DNA from: Patescibacteria group bacterium UBA3527
Lineage (GTDB): Bacteria; Patescibacteriota; Minisyncoccia; Phycocordibacterales; UBA918
Reading direction: 5' to 3'
Assembly (NCBI GenBank): GCA_002377025.1
Contig: DFPA01000040.1
Location: 1 to 13,687, forward strand
Length of the DNA: 13,687 bases
In this document: positions 1-6,243 of the stretch, one piece after another
Layout: each line of letters begins with the position of its first letter
Numbering within the stretch: the stretch's first letter is position 1
Notes under the pieces: generated by a model
Databases searched by the model: none
Told to the model about the DNA's origin: nothing
The model's input: only the letters and a program-made list of their open reading frames with translations
Made by a program: the position numbers and the translations under genes

Positions 1-29
1 ACTTCCTTTTTTTCGTTTTCGTCACTCAT
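1..29 (-). CDS. rplL: 50S ribosomal protein L7/L12, N-terminal fragment
   Basis: Only the first nine codons are inside the window, reading MSDENEKKE on the minus strand from an ATG at 29. It begins 10 nt after the rplJ stop codon, in the same direction. The short charged start and the conserved rplJ-rplL order support L7/L12, the multi-copy stalk protein that recruits translation factors. The identity rests mainly on position, because too little sequence is visible for a domain match. Confidence 0.6.
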
Positions 30-39
30 ATTTTTTAGA

Positions 40-525
40 TTACGATTTCTTAGCCGCAATCTGGTCAAGTGAAATCACCAGACCTTGGATTGGGCTGTTA
101 ATAACATTTACAAACATGCCACGTAGTACTGGCAGCGGTGGAATAGACGCAATGTCTGTCATTTCCTCCTTAGATTTGTATACTCCTTGGAAAATACCAC
201 CGGCAATAGCAATGCTATCCTTGAACTCACCAGCGAAAGCTTTGATGTTTTGTGCCGGAGAGATGGCGTCCTTGCTATACGCGAGTGCGATTTCTCCCTC
301 CAGTTCCGGCATCTCACCTTCAAAAGTATTGTCGAAAGCACGTTTGATAAGAGTCTTCTTCGCTACCATGTAGTTCACTCCCTCTGCGCGTAGTTTAGAA
401 CGCATAGCGGTAGTATCGGCAACGGAAAGACCTTTGAAGTTCACAAATACAATAGACTCGGAGTCGTTTTTTACACTGTCGAGTTTCTCTAAAATTGCTT
501 CCTTCTTCTCTTTTGTAATGGCCAT
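40..525 (-). CDS. rplJ: 50S ribosomal protein L10
   Basis: The 161-residue product is L10, which anchors L7/L12 dimers to 23S rRNA at the base of the ribosomal stalk. The N-terminus (MAITKEKKEAILEKL) and the segments FVNFKGLSVADTTAMRSKLR and YMVAKKTLIKRAF, at about residues 28-65, are typical of the L10 RNA-binding domain. The C-terminal part (about 130-160) should be the helix that binds L7/L12. Length is near the family norm of about 165. The ATG at 525 follows an AT-rich stretch without a Shine-Dalgarno sequence. The gene is probably controlled by the structured leader and promoter at 526-721 and is co-transcribed with rplL. Confidence 0.96.
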   Translation of the reverse strand: MAITKEKKEAILEKLDSVKNDSESIVFVNFKGLSVADTTAMRSKLRAEGVNYMVAKKTLIKRAFDNTFEGEMPELEGEIALAYSKDAISPAQNIKAFAGEFKDSIAIAGGIFQGVYKSKEEMTDIASIPPLPVLRGMFVNVINSPIQGLVISLDQIAAKKS

Positions 526-688
526 ATTTATATGGATTACTTAATATTCCAGACTCACAAGAGTGTGAGGTCGACCACCAAGCTAACGGAAACCGGACGG
601 TTTCATAGTTGGACTTCGGTTGGCGAGCCAAACGGCTCTTTGAGCTTGCTCCTTTACGAACAAACACCAACTGTCATGAGTCTGTTAC
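526..688 (-). promoter_or_regulatory. Probable L10 leader (autoregulatory 5' UTR of rplJ-rplL)
   Basis: About 160 nt separate the predicted transcription start from rplJ. The minus strand carries GACAGTTGGTG near its 5' end, resembling the GACAGUAGGUG element of known L10 leaders that bind L10(L12)4. An 8-nt word at 677-684 is exactly complementary to 550-557, so the two ends of the leader can pair (CAGACTCA with TGAGTCTG). The 553-568 segment can instead fold locally (CTCACA/TGTGAG, 4-nt loop), which excludes the long-range helix. A further hairpin (GAGCC/GGCTC) lies at 625-638. The role as a translational feedback site is inferred from known L10 leaders. Confidence 0.7.
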
Positions 689-693
689 CGCTT

Positions 694-721
694 AATATAG
701 CAAACCGATACTAATTTGCAA
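694..721 (-). promoter_or_regulatory. Promoter for rplJ-rplL
   Basis: On the minus strand a TTGCAA -35 box (721-716) is followed after 16 nt by TATATT (699-694). TGC directly precedes the -10, giving an extended -10. Transcription would start near 687, leaving the long structured leader before rplJ. Confidence 0.65.
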
Positions 722-731
722 TCATTCTGTA

Positions 732-771
732 ACACACAAAACCTTTCAGTCGACTGAAAGGTTTTGTGTGT
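732..771. terminator. Perfect 20-bp inverted repeat without spacer, possible bidirectional terminator
   Basis: Positions 732-751 and 752-771 are exact reverse complements with no spacer, centred on GTCGAC. The outer arm contains AAAACC/GGTTTT, but there is no uninterrupted T-tract beyond it (TGTGTGTAG). It sits just upstream of the rplJ promoter and downstream of the minus-strand genes to its right, where a terminator would be expected. It could instead be a cruciform or a protein site. Confidence 0.45.
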
Positions 772-811
772 AGATTTCCAATTGATTAGAAATGAGGAGT
801 GGTTGTGTGCC

Positions 812-847
812 ACGTACGTACGAGCGTACTTACGTTCGTACGTACGT
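812..847. repeat. CGTACG-rich inverted repeat (17-bp arms)
   Basis: Arms at 812-828 and 831-847 are complementary over 17 bp with one mismatch (a G-T pair in one orientation) around a 2-nt CT spacer. The arms are built from repeated ACGT/GTAC tetranucleotides, an unusually simple composition. It lies 6 nt past the stop codon of the small minus-strand ORF. A terminator role is possible, but no T-tract follows on either strand. Confidence 0.6.
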
Positions 848-853
848 CACTAT

Positions 854-955
854 CTACAAAAAAGTGCCGGCCAGAATAATTAGAAGAAGAGACCCGGCAA
901 TAATCGCCACAAAACCAAAGAGAAAGCGGTAAAAAGTTTTGTTAAAAAGTCTCAT
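854..955 (-). CDS. Small single-pass membrane protein (33 residues)
   Basis: The minus strand from an ATG at 955 to a TAG at 854-856 encodes 33 residues. The N-terminus is short and basic (MRLFNKTFYRF), followed by about 20 hydrophobic residues (FGFVAIIAGSLLLIILAGTF). This is the layout of a small inner-membrane protein with a positive-inside N-terminus. There is no Shine-Dalgarno sequence, and a 22-bp perfect palindrome lies just upstream at 967-988. It has no recognisable family. Ordered amphipathic composition argues against chance, but the length is too short for certainty. Confidence 0.4.
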   Translation of the reverse strand: MRLFNKTFYRFLFGFVAIIAGSLLLIILAGTFL

Positions 956-966
956 TTGTGTTGATT

Positions 967-988
967 GTACCATGTAATTACATGGTAC
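967..988. repeat. Perfect 22-bp palindrome
   Basis: Positions 967-977 (GTACCATGTAA) are the exact reverse complement of 978-988 with no spacer. It lies 12 nt upstream of the 33-residue ORF and about 85 nt downstream of the ligase-like gene. Such a spacerless dyad fits an operator for a dimeric regulator or a cruciform. No terminator T-tract is present. Confidence 0.6.
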
Positions 989-1014
989 TTGCCACGTTAG
1001 AACACTATTTTAGT

Positions 1015-1036
1015 CACAATTACAACAGTAATTGTG
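1015..1036. repeat. Short hairpin (9-bp stem, 4-nt loop)
   Basis: CACAATTAC at 1015-1023 pairs with GTAATTGTG at 1028-1036 around AACA. It lies 37 nt past the stop codon of the ligase-like gene on the minus strand, so it may mark the transcript 3' end. No run of T follows, so an intrinsic terminator is not clearly supported. Confidence 0.4.
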
Positions 1037-1072
1037 CGCAGATTATACTTAATATGAAGCGACAACCCCACA

Positions 1073-3055
1073 TCACAGCTCCGTTACAAGTTGTTGAGAA
1101 TTAGAAATCGTGTCAATAATAAGTTGGAGCTCGTCTTGAAGAGCAGGTTCAGATACTAGGCTGAGGCCGTACTCAGCATGATAGAGAGCTGTCTTTGAGT
1201 CGCCAATCAAATAATAATACTTGGCCAACTCTTGATGCGTGAGAGGGTTACTGCCATATTGCTCAAGCAAAGTAGCGACTTCCTGGTATTCATCATCAAA
1301 ACTGCCGATATCCAATGCCAATCTGATATTGACCAACTGCATGTATCTAATTAAGAACTTGTAGTTTCCGGGGTTTAGTTCCACCAAGTTTTGTACTCGG
1401 GACAAAGCAAGGTTAATTGAGCGACTGTCATCTTTGAGACTGGTGATATTACCTGTGCTCAATATTTCATCGACAAAACGCAATTCTTTTGTGACCAGAT
1501 AGTAATCAAGGTCAGGATACTGCGGATATTGATCTACCCACAGCGTCAACATCTCTAATCTGTTTTCCAACGGCAAGTTGATGGCGATTTTGAGTTGTTT
1601 AGCTTTTTCATAAGGCAGTATCGCCAAGTTAGCTATCGTTATAGACACTAGCATAATGAGTGAACCTGCAAACAAAGGCTGCATATAAGTTTTCTTTCTA
1701 AAAAACTCCTTCACCTTGTCTACTACGACACTTTGCTCAGTATTATTATTGTGTACTCGAGTACTAATGAGCGCTAATAGAATAATAAATGCGTACCAAC
1801 CAATTACAGAATCCGTACTAACCATGGATTGGACCAAAAAAGCCCAAAACGCTGTTAGCAACCAAAAATTCTGTCCGAGAATACCCTCTTCTGACCTGGC
1901 CAAATAAAAACTGATGACACCAAGCAACATTAATACCACAACAAAGCCAACCAAACCTGTTTCTATAAGTACTTGTAGAGGGAGGTTATGTACTTTATCA
2001 GTCCATATCTCAAAAGCGTATTTTTGCGAATACAGTGCCGGGTCAAAGTATTTATAAAATGACAACTCATACATTCCTCTCCCCCATCCCAGTATTGGTC
2101 TTTCCAAGAATCCTTCTATACCAGCTTGCCAAAACAGCAGCCTCGATCCCAAGTGAAGTTTGGTGAAAATACTTTGGATGAAAGCAAGATTATTCACAAT
2201 ACCAAACACCAGATACCCCACCCCCACCAAGACCGCAGACAAAAAACTCAATCCGATTATTTTTCTTCGCTTATTTGCCGAGAAAACTCCAAAGATTGCA
2301 TACGATACCAACACTCCAAGAGTTAAGGCTGGTAACACCACCCTAGATTCACCAAGGAGACCCATCACATCACCCAATAATACATTGGGATTAAGTATTA
2401 TCGGACCAACCAATAGTGAGAGGATCGAAAAAAGCGATATACTTTTGATTGTTCGAGAATTAGTGAGTTTCCACAAATAAACAGACAATGGTATTGCAAC
2501 TACATACAAAGTGCCGGCATTGGACACATTTCCAATGGTAGAAAAGCTTTTCGGTGAAAACTCTGCCCAGTCAAAAAACATCGGTCCAAAAGCGAAGAAT
2601 ACCGAAGTAAGAGCGGTAGATGACACAAATGCAATTAAAGTGCCGGTAACAAATGTTTTATCGCTGAATAAACTACTTAAGACCAAATACAAAAGACCAA
2701 GGTGATACCACAATAGCAACCCATCAGTTCTGGCATAAGAGGACCAAAACGAAGAACTCGAGTCGGGTCCCAGCCAACTACTAAAAGTGAGTAGTGCTAT
2801 ATAAGAAAAGAATAGTACTGTAACGCCATTTTTCCAGTTAACGGAAAAATCTTTTTTACAGCACAGAAGGTACAGCCAACTAGCAAAAGCCACCTGTGAG
2901 AAGATAATAAGAAAAGTCGCCTTACTAAAGTTATAGCCATAAACCAAAGCATCTGAGTAAACAAACGGTAATAAAAACACCAGAAAGAGAACAAAAAGAT
3001 GTGGTAGCTCAAACTTAACAGGCATATATACAACAGAATAATACAAAATTGACAC
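1073..3055 (-). CDS. O-antigen ligase / Wzy-like membrane protein with TPR-like C-terminus
   Basis: The 660-residue product has roughly a dozen hydrophobic segments between residues 15 and 480. Residues 304-370 look like the Wzy_C/O-antigen ligase core: a SRLLFWQAGIEGF segment, PILGWGRGMYE, then KVHNLPLQVLIETGLVG with the conserved His-Asn (356-357). Family members join or polymerise lipid-linked glycans at the outer face of the membrane. Residues 485-660 are soluble and helical, with TPR-like pairs (for example HQELAKYYYLIGDSKTALYHAEYGLSL, 607-633 region). The longest frame starts at GTG 3055; ATG 3025 (MPVKFELPHL) is a good alternative, and neither has a Shine-Dalgarno. It is probably a glycosylation enzyme for surface glycans or proteins; the substrate cannot be read from the sequence. 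Confidence 0.85.
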   Translation of the reverse strand: MSILYYSVVYMPVKFELPHLFVLFLVFLLPFVYSDALVYGYNFSKATFLIIFSQVAFASWLYLLCCKKDFSVNWKNGVTVLFFSYIALLTFSSWLGPDSSSSFWSSYARTDGLLLWYHLGLLYLVLSSLFSDKTFVTGTLIAFVSSTALTSVFFAFGPMFFDWAEFSPKSFSTIGNVSNAGTLYVVAIPLSVYLWKLTNSRTIKSISLFSILSLLVGPIILNPNVLLGDVMGLLGESRVVLPALTLGVLVSYAIFGVFSANKRRKIIGLSFLSAVLVGVGYLVFGIVNNLAFIQSIFTKLHLGSRLLFWQAGIEGFLERPILGWGRGMYELSFYKYFDPALYSQKYAFEIWTDKVHNLPLQVLIETGLVGFVVVLMLLGVISFYLARSEEGILGQNFWLLTAFWAFLVQSMVSTDSVIGWYAFIILLALISTRVHNNNTEQSVVVDKVKEFFRKKTYMQPLFAGSLIMLVSITIANLAILPYEKAKQLKIAINLPLENRLEMLTLWVDQYPQYPDLDYYLVTKELRFVDEILSTGNITSLKDDSRSINLALSRVQNLVELNPGNYKFLIRYMQLVNIRLALDIGSFDDEYQEVATLLEQYGSNPLTHQELAKYYYLIGDSKTALYHAEYGLSLVSEPALQDELQLIIDTISNSQQLVTEL

Positions 3056-3113
3056 GAAAGTCTACTGATGTTCCGTCACAAGACCGACCTGTTACCAGGA
3101 TAGGTGACCTCTC

Positions 3114-3132
3114 CCGAGGGTAACCCTAGGGA
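3114..3132. repeat. RAYT-flanking 19-nt repeat, downstream copy
   Basis: CCGAGGGTAACCCTAGGGA at 3114-3132 is identical to 3798-3816 and to the reverse complement of 3819-3837 on the other side of the transposase. The surrounding 3111-3133 can fold (CTCCC with GGGAG, AGGG with CCCT inside). The transposase stop codon (3126-3128) lies within this copy. Confidence 0.8.
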
Positions 3133-3773
3133 GAAGGGTTATACCCTAGCCATTCGTTTAATTCCTCTAGTATTTTTGTTGAAGAAACAAAGTAATCTGG
3201 AAATTTTTCATAATCTAGTATATTACCCTCTTCTCTATTGTTGTACACGTAGTCGGCTAAGCTACTATAGTGATAATTAGAAATATCTAGTAATACATCC
3301 GTCCTCTGAGTAAATAACTTTCTGGGATTGAGGTGAATATAGGCAAATAGATACTTTAAATACTCGTCATTGTCTGCATGCTTAGCTTTAAATGATCCTT
3401 CAAATAATCTGCCTGTACGATCATTACGCTTATTAAAATACATGGAATAGCTAGTAGTGAGTTTATTCATAAACGTACTTATTCCCCTTTCTACTAAAGG
3501 AGTCAGCAGTATATGAAAATGATTCGGCATTAGACAATAAGCACCTATTGCAACTAGTTGATCTCCACGATCGTAATCAAATATACTTGCCTCATTTTTC
3601 TTGATGTCACGTGAATTAATTCCCTTAGAAGTATTAGTCATATATAAGAGTTGTTGGAAATGACTAAAATCTTTCTCTACATTAAAAATAACTCTTTTAT
3701 CTACTCCTCTATTGTATACATGATAAAACTCTCCTTCCGCAAATGATGTATATCGTGTTGTCATCTTATACAT
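3126..3773 (-). CDS. REP-associated tyrosine transposase (RAYT; HUH/Y1 transposase family)
   Basis: The product (215 residues from ATG 3773) matches the RAYT/TnpA-REP class of Y1 transposases, related to IS200/IS605 TnpA. Family hallmarks in order are FYHVYNRGVDKR near residue 17, AYCLMPNHFHILL with the metal-binding H-F-H at 85-87, a Tyr-containing segment (TTSYSMYFNKRNDRTGRLFEGSFKAK, 107-131 region) supplying the likely nucleophile Y109 or Y112, and YLFAYIHLNPRKL at about 142-154. HUH enzymes nick single-stranded DNA at hairpins. The frame also has a TTG at 3776 and a third ATG at 3764, so the exact start is unsure. The gene is visibly more AT-rich than its neighbours, and hairpin repeats sharing 19 nt flank it. 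It appears intact. Confidence 0.93.
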   Translation of the reverse strand: MYKMTTRYTSFAEGEFYHVYNRGVDKRVIFNVEKDFSHFQQLLYMTNTSKGINSRDIKKNEASIFDYDRGDQLVAIGAYCLMPNHFHILLTPLVERGISTFMNKLTTSYSMYFNKRNDRTGRLFEGSFKAKHADNDEYLKYLFAYIHLNPRKLFTQRTDVLLDISNYHYSSLADYVYNNREEGNILDYEKFPDYFVSSTKILEELNEWLGYNPSP

Positions 3774-3795
3774 CAATATAACAAATATAAATCAA

Positions 3796-3839
3796 AACCG
3801 AGGGTAACCCTAGGGAAATCCCTAGGGTTACCCTCGGTT
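3796..3839. repeat. Perfect 21-bp inverted repeat upstream of RAYT (REP-like hairpin)
   Basis: Arms 3796-3816 and 3819-3839 are exact reverse complements around AA. Each arm holds the 19-nt word that also occurs at 3114-3132. The dyad lies 22 nt upstream of the RAYT start. No T-tract follows on either strand, so it is not a typical terminator. It is best read as the REP-like recognition hairpin of the neighbouring HUH enzyme. Confidence 0.85.
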
Positions 3840-3853
3840 AATTTTTAGACACG

Positions 3854-3882
3854 AAAAAGCCGCCCCCTCGGGGCGGCTTTTT
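3854..3882. terminator. Bidirectional intrinsic terminator
   Basis: A 13-bp perfect stem (3854-3866 with 3870-3882) with a 3-nt loop has a GC-rich core (GCCGCCCC/GGGGCGGC) and A5/T5 ends, giving a T-run on both strands. On the minus strand it lies 51 nt past the surface-protein stop codon and should terminate that transcript before the RAYT. Confidence 0.9.
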
Positions 3883-3932
3883 CTGTAAACCTAGATTAAA
3901 GAATCTTAATCTGATCTTACTTAGAGACTAGC

Positions 3933-5963
3933 TTACGCTGTCATCTCTAGGTAGATAGGATCAGTTTCCCAATCTGGATACATGCTGTAAGTGTAGTCAG
4001 TTGCAGAACCTCCATCAGTTGAAGTGGTTGCCCACTCAATAGAGGTCATACCAACTTGGTAATAACCGTCAGCATTAGCTGTAACAGTTACAGAACCCTT
4101 GAAGGTTGCAGTTGAACCAGCACTTACTGACCAACCATTAGCATCTGTGTCTGCATCAGTTGATGTCAACAATGCAGCAGTGGCTGTGTTGGCAGCGCCA
4201 GTTTCATCTACGTAGAAAGTTGAACCGGCACCGTAGGTTGTGTCAGCTTCGTTTGTATCCTGAACGAATTCATCCGGTAGATAAATTGTCTGACCAGATG
4301 GAGCTTCTACGGTGTAGACAATAGTAGCTTCTGCTCGTTCAGCTTCTCCAGAAGCACAAGCACCGTCACAAGACAATGTCTTGGTGATAGTTGAACTTAC
4401 TAGAGTCACAATAGGAGCATCTGTGAACAATGCGTGAGTGTTACCGGTGATGTCACCTGTAGCGGTAACAGCGTCACCTTCGTCACCACCTGAAGCCATT
4501 TCAGCATCAGTATCTGAAGCATCCATGTCGATTCGGATAGTGTCAGCGGCAGCGATAACAGTTCCATCCAATGGCTGGAAGTCAGCGCGGATCTCGAACT
4601 CAACTGTTTCGCCATCATCAACTGTGAGGTCAACGTTGTTGAACACAACATCGCCAGTCAGAGCCACAGCTGTTGGAGCAGACTCACTTCCTACCAAGTC
4701 GCCATCAGCGTATAGGTAGAATGTTTCTACCATGTCGCTAATCTGGTCACCTGTACCATTTGGCGTAGCGGCAACTACTGCAATAGATACATCGTTGATG
4801 AAGATGTCTTGGTTGTCAGCTTCTACATCGTAGATAGCTAGCAATACGTCATCTGTATCATTGGTATCGTCTAGAGAAATTGCCATTGCATCTGGGTTGT
4901 CAGTGTTTTCTGACCACACTAGAGTACCGGTGTCAGAACCAGCCACAGTGAAGTCTTCGTTCAACTCAGTTGCAGGGTAGGTTTCAGACAAACCGTTCGG
5001 AGAAACAGCGCGGATTCCGTTTACCGGAATAGCAGCTTCCCATGATTGTCCTTCATCACCACTGTCGACGTTACCATTAACAGTAACCTCGATCTCGATT
5101 TCAGCATCGTCACCGTCTTCAACGACTACGTCAAGACCGGAGAAACGCATTGACCAAGTTGATGGATTGTCACCATCATCTTCATCCCAGTCACTCTTAC
5201 TGTCAGCATCCATAGAACCGACTTCATCACCGTTTACCAAGATAGTAACAGTGTCGAAGTATTCCCATGGCTTGTCAGACTCGGTAGAGTCAGCAGCCTG
5301 GAAGTCTACATCAACGCGAGTGATCTTCTGGTCAGCGTCGTCAGCTTCGAATGAAGCCTTCAACACTCCCTTAGTTTCACCTTCGTCAACTGTAGTAGCT
5401 TCCGGAGCTTCTTCAGAGAATGAAGTCAACTGACCTTCTCCGTCGCCAGAGAATGATGAGTCATCAGAAGAATCGTCTGATGAGTCATCAGAAGAATCAG
5501 CTACACATAGAGCGTTAGCTTGTGCTCTGGTTGAGTTACCGAAGTAAGTTGTTGGATTAACAAGACCTAGTGGAGAAAGAATCTCCGCGCGGTACTTCAT
5601 TTGGAAGTTCGCAACTGCAGCACCAGTAGCTGGGCCGTAGTATTCAGTCTCGTTTCCAGCAGAACCGGCACCGGTAGCAGCTACCTGTGTCTCGCTCATG
5701 CTGTTTAGGAACTTCTGGAGCATCTTTACATCTGATCCAGTGTCACCCATGTTAAGGTTGCGTGTCCAAGTGTATGGACATACGTCAGAAGAAGAACTTG
5801 ACTGACCAAGCTGAGCTTGAAGCTGAGCAACTAGTGCAATCAGTTCGTCTAGTGACATGCTCGATACGTCCTGTGCTTTAGCCGGAGCTACAACAGAGAA
5901 CAGCATCGCTACTGCTACGATCGCTACAGCGAACTTAGCAGCCACATTCTGTGTAATAGACAT
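3933..5963 (-). CDS. Secreted acidic surface protein with peptidoglycan-binding-like domain (S-layer-like)
   Basis: The 676-residue protein has a Sec signal peptide (about 1-30, ending APAKA before QD), then a helical SLDELIALVAQLQAQL segment. Residues 62-153 resemble a PG_binding_1 module (LNMGDTGSDVKMLQKFLNS, YYGPATGAAVANFQMKY) bounded by C62 and C153. A Ser/Asp linker (156-171, SSDD repeats) leads into a long acidic, beta-rich region (about 180-676) with repeated VEDGD/VDDGE-type turns, as in Ig-like or S-layer domains. A second Cys pair, C532/C536, could form a disulfide. It ends without an LPXTG motif or C-terminal membrane anchor. This layout is common in secreted Parcubacteria proteins. 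It has its own promoter and terminator, consistent with high single-gene expression. The S-layer role is inferred. Confidence 0.75.
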   Translation of the reverse strand: MSITQNVAAKFAVAIVAVAMLFSVVAPAKAQDVSSMSLDELIALVAQLQAQLGQSSSSSDVCPYTWTRNLNMGDTGSDVKMLQKFLNSMSETQVAATGAGSAGNETEYYGPATGAAVANFQMKYRAEILSPLGLVNPTTYFGNSTRAQANALCVADSSDDSSDDSSDDSSFSGDGEGQLTSFSEEAPEATTVDEGETKGVLKASFEADDADQKITRVDVDFQAADSTESDKPWEYFDTVTILVNGDEVGSMDADSKSDWDEDDGDNPSTWSMRFSGLDVVVEDGDDAEIEIEVTVNGNVDSGDEGQSWEAAIPVNGIRAVSPNGLSETYPATELNEDFTVAGSDTGTLVWSENTDNPDAMAISLDDTNDTDDVLLAIYDVEADNQDIFINDVSIAVVAATPNGTGDQISDMVETFYLYADGDLVGSESAPTAVALTGDVVFNNVDLTVDDGETVEFEIRADFQPLDGTVIAAADTIRIDMDASDTDAEMASGGDEGDAVTATGDITGNTHALFTDAPIVTLVSSTITKTLSCDGACASGEAERAEATIVYTVEAPSGQTIYLPDEFVQDTNEADTTYGAGSTFYVDETGAANTATAALLTSTDADTDANGWSVSAGSTATFKGSVTVTANADGYYQVGMTSIEWATTSTDGGSATDYTYSMYPDWETDPIYLEMTA
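5455..5498. repeat. 24-bp period direct repeat coding the Ser-Asp linker
   Basis: GATGAGTCATCAGAAGAATC occurs at 5455-5474 and again at 5479-5498, in frame (24-bp period). It encodes the SSDD repeats between the wall-binding-like domain and the beta-rich region. Length variation by slippage would change linker length without a frameshift. Confidence 0.8.
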
Positions 5964-5985
5964 AACTTAAGTTTATTTTTGAGAG

Positions 5986-6013
5986 TATTTAACTCTCTAC
6001 TTTACGATTGCAA
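5986..6013 (-). promoter_or_regulatory. Probable promoter of the surface-protein gene
   Basis: The minus strand has TTGCAA (6013-6008), 16 nt, then TAAATA (5991-5986), placing the start near 5979 and leaving a leader of about 16 nt before ATG 5963. The -35 box has the same sequence as that of rplJ. Two dyads overlap it: 5999-6010 with 6021-6032 (12-bp stem, 10-nt loop) and 5981-5986 with 5992-5997, so a regulator could occlude it. Confidence 0.45.
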
Positions 6014-6079
6014 TATGAAACAATCGTAAAGTTTAAGATTACTCTTAATTTTACTAGTAATATGAACTAATTCATATTT

Positions 6080-6134
6080 GCGACCGAGGTCGCTTACAAA
6101 GGAGCTACGCTCCACTGTAAGCGACCTCGGTCGC
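6080..6134. repeat. Long perfect inverted repeat (19-bp arms) with nested stem
   Basis: Arms 6080-6098 and 6116-6134 are exact reverse complements. The loop contains a further 5-bp stem (GGAGC/GCTCC, 6101-6105 with 6109-6113). The outer 14 nt of each arm are themselves palindromic (GCGACC-GA-GGTCGC). It lies between the surface-protein promoter and the gene-poor stretch. No T-run follows on either strand, so it is not a standard terminator; cruciform, REP-like remnant or RNA 3' end are possible. Confidence 0.7.
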
Positions 6135-6143
6135 CATTCACCA

Positions 6144-6168
6144 AACTTTCGGTCGACTACCAAAAGTT
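6144..6168. repeat. Imperfect inverted repeat (10-bp arms, 5-nt loop)
   Basis: AACTTTCGGT (6144-6153) pairs with ACCAAAAGTT (6159-6168) with one mismatch. Its core CTTTCGGTCGACT differs at one base from the core of the 732-771 palindrome. Confidence 0.4.
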
Positions 6169-6243
6169 AAGTTGTAATTCAAAATTTATTCTTTCCTTTC
6201 TTTAACTGACCGTTTCTGAACCAAGTATTCTGTAATACGCAAT

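Noticed and set aside
3796..3839. Perfect 21-bp dyad as an intrinsic terminator
   Set aside because: No T-run follows on either strand and a strong terminator is already present at 3854-3882. The shared 19-nt word ties it to the transposase instead.
4406..5433. Long antisense open frames inside the surface-protein gene
   Set aside because: They are Ser/Thr/Leu-rich shadows produced by the biased codons of the acidic gene, with no family likeness.
6080..6134. Long hairpin as terminator of the regulator transcript
   Set aside because: The sequence after the stem on both strands has no T-tract, so only structure supports it.
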